Source: Helicobacter sp. 13S00477-4 | GTDB lineage: Bacteria > Campylobacterota > Campylobacteria > Campylobacterales > Helicobacteraceae | Length of the DNA: 64,000 bases | Direction: 5' to 3' | NCBI RefSeq assembly: GCF_002272785.1 | Contig: NZ_MLAS01000001.1 | Location: 186,001-250,000, forward strand | Part shown: positions 8,894-17,990 of the stretch, piece by piece | How the letters are laid out: each line of letters begins with the position of its first letter | Position numbering within the stretch: the stretch's first letter is position 1 | The notes under the pieces: generated by a model | Told to the model about the DNA's origin: nothing | The model's input: the letters and a program-made list of their open reading frames with translations, nothing else | Databases searched by the model: none | Made by a program: the position numbers and the translations under genes

Positions 8894-10459
8894 ATGCAAT
8901 ACTTTAAAAATGCTAAGGTTTTTCAAGATAATGGTGCTTTCTATGAAGCTATGGGGATTAAAAATGGCAAAATTTCTTGGCTGGGCAAAAATACAGATAT
9001 TAAAAATGAAAATGCTATTGATTTAAAAAACGCATTTGTCATCCCAACATTTATTGATTCTCACACTCATCCTACAATGGTAGCAAAAAATATTGATAGA
9101 ACTCCTTGTTTGCCACCAATTGTAAATTCGATTGCTGAAATGATTGAAGTGCTTAAAAAATCACCTTTCAATACGGGCAACTCCGATCAATGGATAGAGG
9201 GTTTTGGATGGGATGAAAATGTCCTTGAAGAAAAAAGAGTTCCAACCTGCAAAGACTTGGATAAAGTTTCTCTCAAACAACCTGTAATGATCTATCACTC
9301 ATCCTATCACCTTATTGCTTGCAATTCCAAAGCATTAGAAATAGCTAATATCAACAAAAATACCAAAGATCCTCAAAAAGGCAAAATCGGTAGATTTGAA
9401 AATGGTGAACCTAATGGGATTTTTTATGAAGCTGCTGCTATTAATCTAATCAGAGACAAACAAAAGCCTGATAGTTTTGAAGATATAATCAATCAAATCC
9501 TAAAACTTGGCAAAAGATATAATGAGCTTGGAATCAGTGCAGTAAGTGATATGGTCAGTCTTTTTGAACCTTACGATCAAATCACACTATATGAAAAAGC
9601 AAGAGAAAAAGGTTTTTTACAAAAAGTTGTACTCTACTATGATTGGAATGACATTAAAAAACATGGCAAAAAACCTCTTATAAGGAAGCATGGAGATATT
9701 TTTATTGGTGGGATAAAGCTATTTATGGATGGTAGTATTGCTGGACGAACAGCTTTTATGAAAAAAGATTATCCTAATAGCAAAGACAAGGGAATGAAAC
9801 TAATGGATAAAGATGAATTGCTAGAAGCAGTCGATTATGCCAAAAAATATCAATTACAAATCGCTATCCATATAATGGGGGATGCTTCAATACAGTTTGT
9901 CATTGACACACTCAAAGATATAGATCCTTGGATAAAAGACGCCCCTACCATTCGCCTTGAACATGCATCTATTATGTCTGTACCAATGCTCAAACAGCTC
10001 AAAGAAGCAAAAATGACTTTTGGTATCGCTCCACAACCTATATTTTTATTTGCTGAATATATTGCTTATAAAAATAATTTAACACCTGATCTATTATCCA
10101 TAGCCTATGGAATGAAAACAGATGATGAATATGTGTTGACGACCCTATCTAGCGACGCTCCAGCAACACTTTGGGCAAACCCTGAAAATCTATATGTTTC
10201 ACTTCAAGCAAGCGTAGATCGAGTGAGTGCAAATGGTGAGGATATGAACAAAAAAGAAGCTATAAGTGTTCCTAAAGCTATTGATATGTTATCAATAAAT
10301 GGAGCAAAAATTATGGGTCTTACTCAAACAGGAAAGCTTGAAGTTGGTTATGATGCTAACTTCCAGATTCTAGATAAAGATATTTTTACTATGCCTACTA
10401 GCAAATTAAGCGAAGTCTTACCAAAAGAAGTTTATATCAATGGAAAACAAGTTGTCTAA
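8894..10459 (+). CDS. amidohydrolase, YtcJ-like
   Basis: 521 residues of the metal-dependent amidohydrolase superfamily: the metal-binding HxH is in DSHTHPTMV near residue 55, further metal-ligand candidates are IHIMGDASI near residue 324 and RLEHASIM near residue 355, and the catalytic Asp is in LSSDAPATLW near residue 420. The GGIKLFMDGSIAGRTA block is typical of the YtcJ/N-substituted-formamide-deformylase subfamily. No signal peptide, so cytoplasmic. The physiological substrate is unknown. It stands alone, 5 bp from the convergent aminotransferase gene. Confidence 0.8.
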   Translation: MQYFKNAKVFQDNGAFYEAMGIKNGKISWLGKNTDIKNENAIDLKNAFVIPTFIDSHTHPTMVAKNIDRTPCLPPIVNSIAEMIEVLKKSPFNTGNSDQWIEGFGWDENVLEEKRVPTCKDLDKVSLKQPVMIYHSSYHLIACNSKALEIANINKNTKDPQKGKIGRFENGEPNGIFYEAAAINLIRDKQKPDSFEDIINQILKLGKRYNELGISAVSDMVSLFEPYDQITLYEKAREKGFLQKVVLYYDWNDIKKHGKKPLIRKHGDIFIGGIKLFMDGSIAGRTAFMKKDYPNSKDKGMKLMDKDELLEAVDYAKKYQLQIAIHIMGDASIQFVIDTLKDIDPWIKDAPTIRLEHASIMSVPMLKQLKEAKMTFGIAPQPIFLFAEYIAYKNNLTPDLLSIAYGMKTDDEYVLTTLSSDAPATLWANPENLYVSLQASVDRVSANGEDMNKKEAISVPKAIDMLSINGAKIMGLTQTGKLEVGYDANFQILDKDIFTMPTSKLSEVLPKEVYINGKQVV

Positions 10460-10464
10460 AATTA

Positions 10465-11673
10465 CTATTTAAAGGTTTTTAAAAAAGCCTTTAAATTCCT
10501 TGCTGCTTGTCGGATACGATTCTCATTTTCTATGAGTGCGATACGAACATAGCCTTCTCCATTTTCACCAAACCCAACACCCGGACTCAAAGCAATCTTA
10601 GCCTCTTTTAACAATCGTTTTGAGAACTCTAAGCTACCTAAATGTTCTACACAAGGAGGGATCTTAGCCCAAATAAACATACTTGCTTTGGGCTTTGCCA
10701 TTTCCCAGCCTGCTTCTTTAAAACATTTTATCAAAACTTCCATCCGTTGCTCATACTTAGAACGAATAGAATCTACACATTCTTGAGATCCTTCCAAAGC
10801 AATAGTAGCAGCAATTTGCATAGGAGTATATATGCCATAATCAATCCAACTTTTAATCTTTTGCAAGGCTTCAATCATTTTTTTATTCCCTACTACAAAA
10901 CCAATCCTCCAGCCTGCCATATTATAGCTTTTGCTCAATGTATAAGTCTCCACAGCTACATCTTTAGCTCCTTGTACTTCCAAAATGCTTGGAGTCTTAT
11001 ACCCATCAAAACACAAATCTGCATAAGCTATATCACTAATGATATAAAATCTCTCTTGTTTTGCCATTTTTACAAGACGTTCATAAAAACTCTTATAAAC
11101 AATTACAGTCGTAGGATTATGAGGAAAATTTACAACTACAAATTTAGGTTTTGGCATAGCTTCTTTCAATACTCTTGAAAGATTAGCAAAAAAGCTATCT
11201 TCACAAAGCTCCATATTTTCATTCCATTTAATGCCAAACCTAGCAACATTTGCACCATTTAAGATAAAAGCATAATAATGGATAGGATAAGCAGGTTCAG
11301 GAACAATAGCATTATCACCCGGATTGGTAATAGCTTGCACTAAATGAACATAGCCTTCCTTACTTCCCATACTCACACAGACTTCTGTATTGGGCTCTAA
11401 ATCAACATTATATTTTTTTTTATACCAATTACATATACCTAAACGTAACTTATAAATGCCCTTACTAGCAGAATACCCTTGATTTTTAGGCTTATTTGAT
11501 GCCTCACATAACTTTTGAATAATATGTTCAGGAGTATGCCCATCTGGATTGCCCATACTAAAGTCAATGACATCTTCATTATGCCCTCGCATTTCTGATT
11601 TGATTTCATTAATAGCGGCAAAAACATATTTTGGTAAACGTTTAATTTTTTCAAACTCTATTTCATCAAACAT
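10465..11673 (-). CDS. class I/II PLP-dependent aminotransferase
   Basis: 402 residues, fold-type I. The PLP Lys is in ETYTLSKSYNMAGWRIGF near residue 245, the phosphate- and ring-binding NFPHNPTT is near residue 180, and the terminal substrate-carboxylate Arg is in GEGYVRIALIENE near residue 378. The N-terminal IDFSMGNPDGHTP resembles the alanine/diaminopimelate aminotransferase group (AlaC/DapL-like); H. pylori has a similar gene (remembered as HP0624). Substrate could be alanine/glutamate or a diaminopimelate precursor; the sequence does not decide. A 9-base T run at 11413-11421 codes for a Lys cluster and is not exceptional here. Confidence 0.8.
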   Translation of the reverse strand: MFDEIEFEKIKRLPKYVFAAINEIKSEMRGHNEDVIDFSMGNPDGHTPEHIIQKLCEASNKPKNQGYSASKGIYKLRLGICNWYKKKYNVDLEPNTEVCVSMGSKEGYVHLVQAITNPGDNAIVPEPAYPIHYYAFILNGANVARFGIKWNENMELCEDSFFANLSRVLKEAMPKPKFVVVNFPHNPTTVIVYKSFYERLVKMAKQERFYIISDIAYADLCFDGYKTPSILEVQGAKDVAVETYTLSKSYNMAGWRIGFVVGNKKMIEALQKIKSWIDYGIYTPMQIAATIALEGSQECVDSIRSKYEQRMEVLIKCFKEAGWEMAKPKASMFIWAKIPPCVEHLGSLEFSKRLLKEAKIALSPGVGFGENGEGYVRIALIENENRIRQAARNLKAFLKTFK

Positions 11674-11685
11674 AAAAAACCTTAA

Positions 11686-12510
11686 TCATTCAGAAGTCTC
11701 AAACTGAATTTGAATGCCATTTTTTATTATAGCAGGATTTTGAGTATCACTAATCATAATGAAACGAACCCCATCCAAAAGACTAAAAGTTATTTTATTT
11801 GTTGGTGTAGTTTGATTGATAAGATTGATGATTTGCAAATTCTTGTCATAAAGTATGATCCTAGGATGCCAAGAAGAAGTTTTTGCCTTGATAGCAATAT
11901 TGCCACTATCCTGTGTGCTGAACCAATATTCTCCACTCACATCCCTCACATCAATAATACCATCAGCAGATGATATTTCTCTAGCATTAGCAAGCTTAGG
12001 ATCTATCAATTCAATATCATATTCCCAATCATAAATAGAATTTCTCTTAATATCTGTAAAAAAATACCCTCTTTTAAGAAGCTCATTGATTACAATAGAT
12101 GGATCTAAAGCATGTTCTGTAGAAAAGCTAAAAGTTATTTTAGCAATACCATCAATATACTCAGCCTTTGAAACTGCAAAATATGAATAACCCATTGAAG
12201 AAAGTGTGCTATTGATACTACGAGTTAGGAAAATTGGTGTTGTTTGTGATACAAATGCAACATTGAGTTCTGCAGGTTCTTTAAATTTTAAAACCAATAA
12301 ACCATTATCTTTCAAGGTTGCCATGAGTTTTTGAATATCAATCCTACCATCAGTATAAAAATCATTTTTATTTTGAAAAATCCTATCAATAAAATTTCTA
12401 TTTACATTATAAGATTGCATTCCAATGAGGTTTTGTATCTTGTCATCTAAAGCATCACCAAAAACCATACACAATGACAAACCAAAATAAAAAATAATCC
12501 TAAAAATCAT
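11686..12510 (-). CDS. conserved periplasmic protein of unknown function
   Basis: 274 residues starting with a signal peptide (IFRIIFYFGLSLCMVFG, cleavage near residue 18), no further membrane segment, and a mixed alpha/beta composition with two halves. I do not recognise a domain. Its start overlaps the stop of the RodZ-like gene upstream (TAATG arrangement), so the two are translationally coupled. The same neighbours (trmH, rsmI, rpmE) follow upstream, as I recall from H. pylori HP0551-0555. The coupling suggests a periplasmic role linked to the membrane protein. Confidence 0.65.
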   Translation of the reverse strand: MIFRIIFYFGLSLCMVFGDALDDKIQNLIGMQSYNVNRNFIDRIFQNKNDFYTDGRIDIQKLMATLKDNGLLVLKFKEPAELNVAFVSQTTPIFLTRSINSTLSSMGYSYFAVSKAEYIDGIAKITFSFSTEHALDPSIVINELLKRGYFFTDIKRNSIYDWEYDIELIDPKLANAREISSADGIIDVRDVSGEYWFSTQDSGNIAIKAKTSSWHPRIILYDKNLQIINLINQTTPTNKITFSLLDGVRFIMISDTQNPAIIKNGIQIQFETSE

Positions 12511-13439
12511 TAATCTTTGCCACCTGCATTATCCTTTATATCTTGAGTATTTTTATTGCTTAATTTTAAATATTGTGTATATTTGATATGCGTTAAGCCA
12601 TCATTTGGAGTATATAAAAAACGCATAGGATAAGACTTGCTATAATGCTCAACCTTATTCCCTTCTCTTAATTCAAACTCACCATGACCAAAAGATATTA
12701 ATAATTTATTATTCCCTGTCTCTATAGAATAAGGTTTAGAAGTAATAGTTTCTGATTTTTGTCCGTTACTCAAATCTATGATTTCAATCCAAAGTTCCTT
12801 ATCTGGATTGATTGTTATTTGGGATGATAAAGATTCTTGAGTTGACACATTAGGGATTTTTTGAGGAGAATCTTCAGCAGGAGGCATAGATTCCTCAGAT
12901 TGATTTTTTTGTGAGGTAAAATCTTGTTGTCCTTCAGTATTTTCTGAAAGTTCATCGCTTTTTGGTTCTTTATTTATTTGCAATGCTTGATTTTGTGACA
13001 AAGTAGTTTTTGATTGGTTATTTCCAAAAAAACTTTTATACATAAAATAACCCACCAATACTATAACTACAATTATCAAAGAAAGATAAAATCTCTTTTT
13101 TAAAACAAATTGTTTCTTCCTCTGTTCTATCAAATCATCCTTTTGCTTTTGTGTATCAAAATTCAAGCTACCAACACCAAAACCCTCATTATTAACAGTA
13201 GGGATTTGCTCGTAAGTATTTACATCAAAAAAAATATTTTCATCATATTCTTCAAGCCACTGACTCAAATCTAACTTATACTCCCTTTCTAGGATATTTA
13301 AAAAACCTACTACCCTAACCCTTTGAAGATTTGAAAATCTTTTTTCAAGTATATCTTCAATTTTACTCATTGAAATTTTAGTGGTTTTGCTAATCTCTTT
13401 GACACCAATTTTTTTGAGTACCAATATTGCCTCTTCCAT
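12510..13439 (-). CDS. RodZ-like membrane protein: cytoplasmic HTH, one TM segment, periplasmic domain
   Basis: 309 residues. Residues ~1-65 form a helical HTH-like domain. KISMSKIEDILEKRF, then VVGFLNILEREYKLDLSQWL, matches the RodZ pattern of KISPxxLxxLExxxF followed by VRGFLRxYAxxLGLD. A single membrane helix (FYLSLIIVVIVLVGYFMY) spans ~116-134, followed by a Ser/Gln/Glu-rich linker to ~210. A C-terminal beta-rich part (KELWIEIIDLSNGQ ... YSIETGNNKLLISFGHG) resembles the RodZ DUF4115 domain. RodZ links MreB filaments to the elongation machinery. This match is remote and by eye. The gene lies 1 bp after trmH and is coupled to a periplasmic protein. Confidence 0.6.
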   Translation of the reverse strand: MEEAILVLKKIGVKEISKTTKISMSKIEDILEKRFSNLQRVRVVGFLNILEREYKLDLSQWLEEYDENIFFDVNTYEQIPTVNNEGFGVGSLNFDTQKQKDDLIEQRKKQFVLKKRFYLSLIIVVIVLVGYFMYKSFFGNNQSKTTLSQNQALQINKEPKSDELSENTEGQQDFTSQKNQSEESMPPAEDSPQKIPNVSTQESLSSQITINPDKELWIEIIDLSNGQKSETITSKPYSIETGNNKLLISFGHGEFELREGNKVEHYSKSYPMRFLYTPNDGLTHIKYTQYLKLSNKNTQDIKDNAGGKD

Positions 13440-13440
13440 A

Positions 13441-14118
13441 TCAACACATCCTATTTATCAAGATACCAGCAGCTACGCTTACATTAAGAGAATTAAAATC
13501 TTTTTTCATTTCAATCCTAACTATTTTATCAAGTTTTGATAAAATTTTCTTATTCAATCCTTCTCCTTCAGCACCTAAAAATAAAGCCCATTTATCTTTT
13601 ATTTGGATACTTTTAATATTTTCACCCCTAATGTCGGCTCCATAACAATAAGTATTCTCATTTTTTAGCTCATTTATGACATCTAAAACATTTTTATTCA
13701 CACAAAAAGGCATATCAAACATAGATCCGACACTAGAACGCAATACACCCTCATAAGAAAAATTTTCACACAAGCTCAATACAATGCCATCAATGCCTAA
13801 ACAATAAGCTGTCCTAAAAATTGCTCCAATATTCCCAACATCAGTAATACCACACAAGACTAAAATCTTATTATATTTTTTTATCTCTTTAAATGCAAGA
13901 CTTACAGGCGGAACAATCCTAGCTAAAAACCCTTGATGATTCCCTCCTTTTGACATTGCTTGAGCCTTTTTAGAATCCAAACGAACAATAGCACGATTAT
14001 CCCTAGCTATCAAAGAAAATATTTTAGGTTCAACCTCTTTGGCTAAATATATTTCTTCAATATACTGTGGGTATGATTCCACCAAATGCAATACAACTTG
14101 TTTTCCATAAACAATCAT
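13441..14118 (-). CDS. rlmB: TrmH/RlmB-family RNA 2'-O-methyltransferase (SpoU fold)
   Basis: 225 residues with the SpoU/TrmH knot motifs: motif 1 in GITDVGNIGAIFRTA near residue 91 (Asn and Arg), motif 2 in WALFLGAEGEGL near residue 176, and motif 3 in SLNVSVAAGILINRM at the C-terminus. The N-terminal ~70 residues form the substrate-binding domain with GNHQGFLARI, usual in RlmB. It probably methylates the ribose of G2251 in 23S rRNA, though the tRNA G18 enzyme is an alternative. The start overlaps the rsmI stop by 4 bp. Operon of translation genes. Confidence 0.82.
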   Translation of the reverse strand: MIVYGKQVVLHLVESYPQYIEEIYLAKEVEPKIFSLIARDNRAIVRLDSKKAQAMSKGGNHQGFLARIVPPVSLAFKEIKKYNKILVLCGITDVGNIGAIFRTAYCLGIDGIVLSLCENFSYEGVLRSSVGSMFDMPFCVNKNVLDVINELKNENTYCYGADIRGENIKSIQIKDKWALFLGAEGEGLNKKILSKLDKIVRIEMKKDFNSLNVSVAAGILINRMC

Positions 14119-14978
14119 CGCTTATCACTTTGTTCACAAATTTTTTTATAAATAGATTTTATATCTGCATTTTGGAGTTTTCCAAGTATTTTGGCTTTAA
14201 TCTTTGGAGGTATATCAAGATGCTGGATTTGATGCAAAGATAAAGTAGGTTCAACATCACGATTTGATTTTAATACCAATACCCATTCTCCACTAATATT
14301 AGACGTTTTGATTTGAGAAAAAACTTCAGAACTCAAACCTACAAAATACTTTTGATGGATTTTCGTCATTTCTTTGATAGCATACAAATAAACATCTGGA
14401 CACAAAGAAGCAATATCCTCTAAAGATTCCAAAATCCTATGAGGACTCTCATACAAAATTATCGAAATATTTTGCTCAAACCTAGCACAACTCTCCAAAA
14501 GATTTATAATTCTATTTTTCCTATCTTGTTGTTTGGGAGGTAAAAATCCACCGAACAAAAAACCATCTGTTTTGATTCCAGAAAAACAATAAGCATTGAT
14601 TGCTGCACAAGGTCCGGGCAAAACATCATAAGTAATATTATTTTCAATAGCATAAGCCACTAAAGACATACCTGGATCACTGACACAAGGCATTCCTGCA
14701 TCACTCATAAAAACGACATTGTTTTTAACAAAAAAATCTCTTTGAATGTTGTGTAAAAATTCTTTTTCATTATGAGAGTGAAAAGAAACAAATTCTTTTT
14801 CAACAAAAATATGACTAAAATTTGATTGTATCAGGGGATTTTTTTTAAAAAGGGAAACTAATCTTTTGCTAACTCTAATATCTTCACACATCAAAATAGA
14901 AGCTTGAGCTAAAACTTGCAATGTCCTGATAGTAACATCAGCAAGATTACCTATAGGCGTAGGCAAAAAAGTCAACAC
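14115..14978 (-). CDS. rsmI: 16S rRNA (cytidine1402-2'-O)-methyltransferase
   Basis: 287 residues, typical RsmI length. Hallmarks of the tetrapyrrole-methylase fold are TFLPTPIGNLADVTIRTL at the N-terminus, LMCEDIRVSKRL, VVFMSDAGMPCVSDPG near residue 87 and DVLPGPCAAINA near residue 117. It uses S-adenosylmethionine to methylate C1402 in the ribosomal decoding centre. It lies 4 bp after rpmE and overlaps the downstream trmH start. Confidence 0.93.
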   Translation of the reverse strand: MLTFLPTPIGNLADVTIRTLQVLAQASILMCEDIRVSKRLVSLFKKNPLIQSNFSHIFVEKEFVSFHSHNEKEFLHNIQRDFFVKNNVVFMSDAGMPCVSDPGMSLVAYAIENNITYDVLPGPCAAINAYCFSGIKTDGFLFGGFLPPKQQDRKNRIINLLESCARFEQNISIILYESPHRILESLEDIASLCPDVYLYAIKEMTKIHQKYFVGLSSEVFSQIKTSNISGEWVLVLKSNRDVEPTLSLHQIQHLDIPPKIKAKILGKLQNADIKSIYKKICEQSDKR

Positions 14979-14982
14979 GACA

Positions 14983-15186
14983 TTATTTTAAATTATATTT
15001 TTGTCTAAATTTTTCAACTCTACCAGCAGCATCTGCAATTTTATCACTACCTGTATAAAAAGGATGACAAAAACTAGAAATATCAATCCTAAGCTCACTT
15101 TTAGTACTCATAACCTCTATCTCTTTTCCACTCGTGACACAGGTAACCTTACATGGGATATATTCAGGATGGATGCCTTTTTTCAT
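14983..15186 (-). CDS. rpmE: 50S ribosomal protein L31
   Basis: 67 residues, a standard L31 size, with the invariant core [20 protein letters not shown]. It carries three Cys (CKVTC near residue 12-16 and SFCHPF near 40), one fewer than the four of the zinc-binding type, so zinc binding is probably incomplete; I believe this pattern is shared by Helicobacter L31. First gene of the rpmE-rsmI-trmH-rodZ-like operon. Confidence 0.95.
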   Translation of the reverse strand: MKKGIHPEYIPCKVTCVTSGKEIEVMSTKSELRIDISSFCHPFYTGSDKIADAAGRVEKFRQKYNLK

Positions 15187-15275
15187 TTACTATTCCTTGA
15201 AACTTGACAGTCTTAAATTTAAGCTAAGGATTATAACTTATATTTCCTTAGATTTTATTAAATTTTATAGTAATT

Positions 15276-16850
15276 TTACCTTATCCTAGATTCTATCAAA
15301 CTTTTTGTATACAACTCCTTAGGCTTACCAAACACATCCATAACACTACCACTCTCTATCAATCTACCATTTTGGAGTACTATTACCCTATCACAAACTG
15401 CTTCAATCACATCTAAATCATGACTAATAAACAAATAACTCAAGCCAAACTCTTCTTGTAACCTTAAAAGAAGTTCTAATATAATTTTTTGCATTCTCTT
15501 ATCAAGTGCTGAAGTTGGCTCATCAAGGACAATAATCTTGGGTTTCAAAATAATAGCTCTAGCAATAGCAACTCTTTGTCTCTGCCCACCACTAAGCTGA
15601 TATGGGAAAAAATTGGCAAAATCACCATCCAAACCCACATCATCTAAAATCTTTTCAATCAATACGTGATAATCATTTGCTTGAAGATATTGCAATCTAA
15701 GAGCTTCCGAAATAATATCTCTGACCCGCATTCTTGGATTGAGAGAAGCATATGGATCTTGAAAAACAACTTGAATATCCTTCCGGTAAGGCTTAAATGT
15801 TTTTTGATTCAAAGTATCAACCCTCTTGCCCAAAAGATATTCTTCTCCTTGGCTTTTTATGAGTTTTAATATCCCCATAGCCAAACTGCTTTTCCCGCTA
15901 CCTGACTCTCCCACAATACCCAAAGTTTCTCTCTCATACATTGAAAAATTTATCCCTAAAAGTGCTTGCTTAAAATCTGTTTTAAAAAAAATCTTCTTTT
16001 TGCCATAAATAATCCCAAAATTCTTAACCTCAAAAATCTTTTTATTTGTGGGTAAAATAGATTTTTTTGGCAAATTTAAAGAATCTAAAAGTTTTTTAGT
16101 ATAAGCATTTTTAGGTTTTTCAAAAATATTTTGTGTCTGTCCTTCTTCACATATTTTACCTTTATTAACTACATATATCCTATCAACAAATCCCCTAATC
16201 ACACCCAAATCATGACTGATAAGCAAAATTGCTATTTGATTTTGCTCACCCAATGTCCTTAGTAGCTCTAAAATCTGTTTTTGAATATTCGCATCTAAAG
16301 CTGTAGTAGGTTCATCACAAATCAAAATTTTTGGTCGATTCACAATCCCCATAGCAATACTAACCCTTTGCCTCTGACCACCACTAAGCTGGTATGGATA
16401 ACGATTTTTGAGTCCAAGCTCTAAACCTGTCTGCAAAAAGACTTCATCAACTTTCTTCCACATTTCTTTTTTACTCAAATATGGGCAATGCAATAATAAA
16501 GACTCTAAAACTTGAAATCCAACCTTCTGCAATGGATTTAGGCTTGAAAGGGGTTCTTGAGCAACATAAGCAATATCTCTACCACGAATCTTCCTCATAA
16601 AATCATCATCTAAAGTAAGCAAATCATAACCCTCAAATTCAATCACACCTGATTGAATAGCAATAGGCAAATGCGAACGAAGTATGATATTGGCTATCAA
16701 ACTTTTCCCACTTCCTGACTCACCTACCAGACCAACTCTTTGAGCCTTGCCTATTCCTAAAGATATATCTTTCAGACAAAAACCTTCTTCAAAACTACAG
16801 TTCAAATGTGAAATTTTTAAGATTTCATTTTGTAGTGGCATCAAATGCAT
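15276..16850 (-). CDS. peptide ABC transporter, dual ATP-binding protein (Opp/Yej type)
   Basis: 524 residues from the ATG at 16850, which has GAAGGAG 7 bp upstream; an earlier in-frame ATG at 16877 has no good ribosome site. Two complete ABC cassettes are present: Walker A GESGSGKSLI near residue 43 and GESGSGKSSLA near 322, signature LSGGQRQRV twice, and Walker B ILICDEPTTALD and IIVLDEPTSALD. This fused form is typical of YejF/OppDF proteins for oligopeptide import. It overlaps the upstream permease gene. No binding protein and no second permease gene lie nearby, as I recall for H. pylori HP0250-0251. Confidence 0.88.
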   Translation of the reverse strand: MHLMPLQNEILKISHLNCSFEEGFCLKDISLGIGKAQRVGLVGESGSGKSLIANIILRSHLPIAIQSGVIEFEGYDLLTLDDDFMRKIRGRDIAYVAQEPLSSLNPLQKVGFQVLESLLLHCPYLSKKEMWKKVDEVFLQTGLELGLKNRYPYQLSGGQRQRVSIAMGIVNRPKILICDEPTTALDANIQKQILELLRTLGEQNQIAILLISHDLGVIRGFVDRIYVVNKGKICEEGQTQNIFEKPKNAYTKKLLDSLNLPKKSILPTNKKIFEVKNFGIIYGKKKIFFKTDFKQALLGINFSMYERETLGIVGESGSGKSSLAMGILKLIKSQGEEYLLGKRVDTLNQKTFKPYRKDIQVVFQDPYASLNPRMRVRDIISEALRLQYLQANDYHVLIEKILDDVGLDGDFANFFPYQLSGGQRQRVAIARAIILKPKIIVLDEPTSALDKRMQKIILELLLRLQEEFGLSYLFISHDLDVIEAVCDRVIVLQNGRLIESGSVMDVFGKPKELYTKSLIESRIR

Positions 16851-17877
16851 CCCTAACTCCTTCTCCGATAAATACAAGCACCGAAAGAAGCAAGCTTACA
16901 GATAAAAAACCTACAATAGCTAAGTGTGGCGAAGAAAGATTATTTTTTCCCTGATTGAGCAACTCTCCTAAAGAAGCACTCCCTACAGGCATACCAAAAC
17001 CCAAAAAATCCAAACTCACCAAAGTTGCAATACTACCAGCCATGATAAAAGGAATATAAGTAATCGTAGCTACAAGTGCGTTGGGTAAAATATGATAAAA
17101 AATTATTCGCAAATCACTAGCTCCAAGCGACTTAGAAGCCTTTACATAATCCATATTCCTCGCACGTAAAAACTCTGCCCTCACAACACCACTCAACCCC
17201 ATCCAACTGAAAGCTAAAACTAAAGCTAAAACCCACCAAAAATTTGGCTCTAAAAAACTAGAAATCACTATCAATAAAAATAATATAGGTATGCCACTCC
17301 AAATCTCAATGAATCTTTGCCCAAATAAATCACTTAAACCCCCATAATATCCTTGTAAAGCACCTATACCTACTCCTATTATCACGCTAAAAATACTCAA
17401 TACCAGTCCAAAAAATATTGACACACGATACCCATAAATCAATCTAGCTAACACATCCCTAGCCTGATCATCTGTACCTAGCCAATGCTTGGAGTTTGGA
17501 GATGTGGGGGCAGGACTTTTTAAATCCATCACAATCGTATTGTAGCTATAAGGGATGGGGGCATCAATAACAAAAGCATTTTTTAATAAATTTTTGACAT
17601 AAGGATCATTATAATTAGGTTCTGTATAAAAATCTCCACCAAAGACTTTTTCAGGATAACTCACAAACATAGGAAAATATGCCTTAGAGTCTTTATAGAT
17701 AAAAAAAGGTCTTTCATTGGCAAAAAATTCTGCACCCATTGAAAGCATAAACATCAAAATAAAAATCCACAAAGAATAAAAAGCTCTTTTATTGGCTTTG
17801 AAGATTCTCCAACGTCTATATATCATTACAGACTCTGAAAATTTCAAAAAGCCCATTCTATTTTCCTTTTTCTTCAA
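16825..17877 (-). CDS. peptide ABC transporter permease (OppC/YejE type)
   Basis: 350 residues: an N-terminal cytoplasmic segment and first membrane helix (FYSLWIFILMFMLSMGAEFFA), a long periplasmic loop with SPNSKHWLGTDDQARDVLARL, then five membrane helices. The EAA loop that docks on the ATPase is MDYVKASKSLGASDLRIIFY near residue 243. LGTDxxGRDVLAR-like and EAA motifs define the DppC/OppC/YejE class. The start overlaps nothing upstream; the stop overlaps the ATPase start by 26 bp. Its usual partner, an OppB/YejB permease, is not in this window. Confidence 0.88.
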   Translation of the reverse strand: MKKKENRMGFLKFSESVMIYRRWRIFKANKRAFYSLWIFILMFMLSMGAEFFANERPFFIYKDSKAYFPMFVSYPEKVFGGDFYTEPNYNDPYVKNLLKNAFVIDAPIPYSYNTIVMDLKSPAPTSPNSKHWLGTDDQARDVLARLIYGYRVSIFFGLVLSIFSVIIGVGIGALQGYYGGLSDLFGQRFIEIWSGIPILFLLIVISSFLEPNFWWVLALVLAFSWMGLSGVVRAEFLRARNMDYVKASKSLGASDLRIIFYHILPNALVATITYIPFIMAGSIATLVSLDFLGFGMPVGSASLGELLNQGKNNLSSPHLAIVGFLSVSLLLSVLVFIGEGVRDAFDATTK

Positions 17878-17948
17878 ATTTTACATAAAAAAAATAAATT
17901 TTTACCAAAAAACTATAGAAGAAAAAATCTTGATAAATAAGAAATATG

Positions 17949-17977
17949 TTTACCATAAGCTATTAACTTATGGTAAA
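17949..17977. terminator. 11-bp-stem hairpin after the TonB receptor gene
   Basis: TTTACCATAAG (17949-17959) and CTTATGGTAAA (17967-17977) pair perfectly around a 7-base loop, 14 bp beyond the stop of the minus-strand TonB receptor gene. On that strand the stem is followed by T-rich sequence (CATATTTCTTATTT) rather than a pure U run, so this is a probable but imperfect intrinsic terminator. Confidence 0.5.
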
Positions 17978-17990
17978 GGATTTTGATGGC

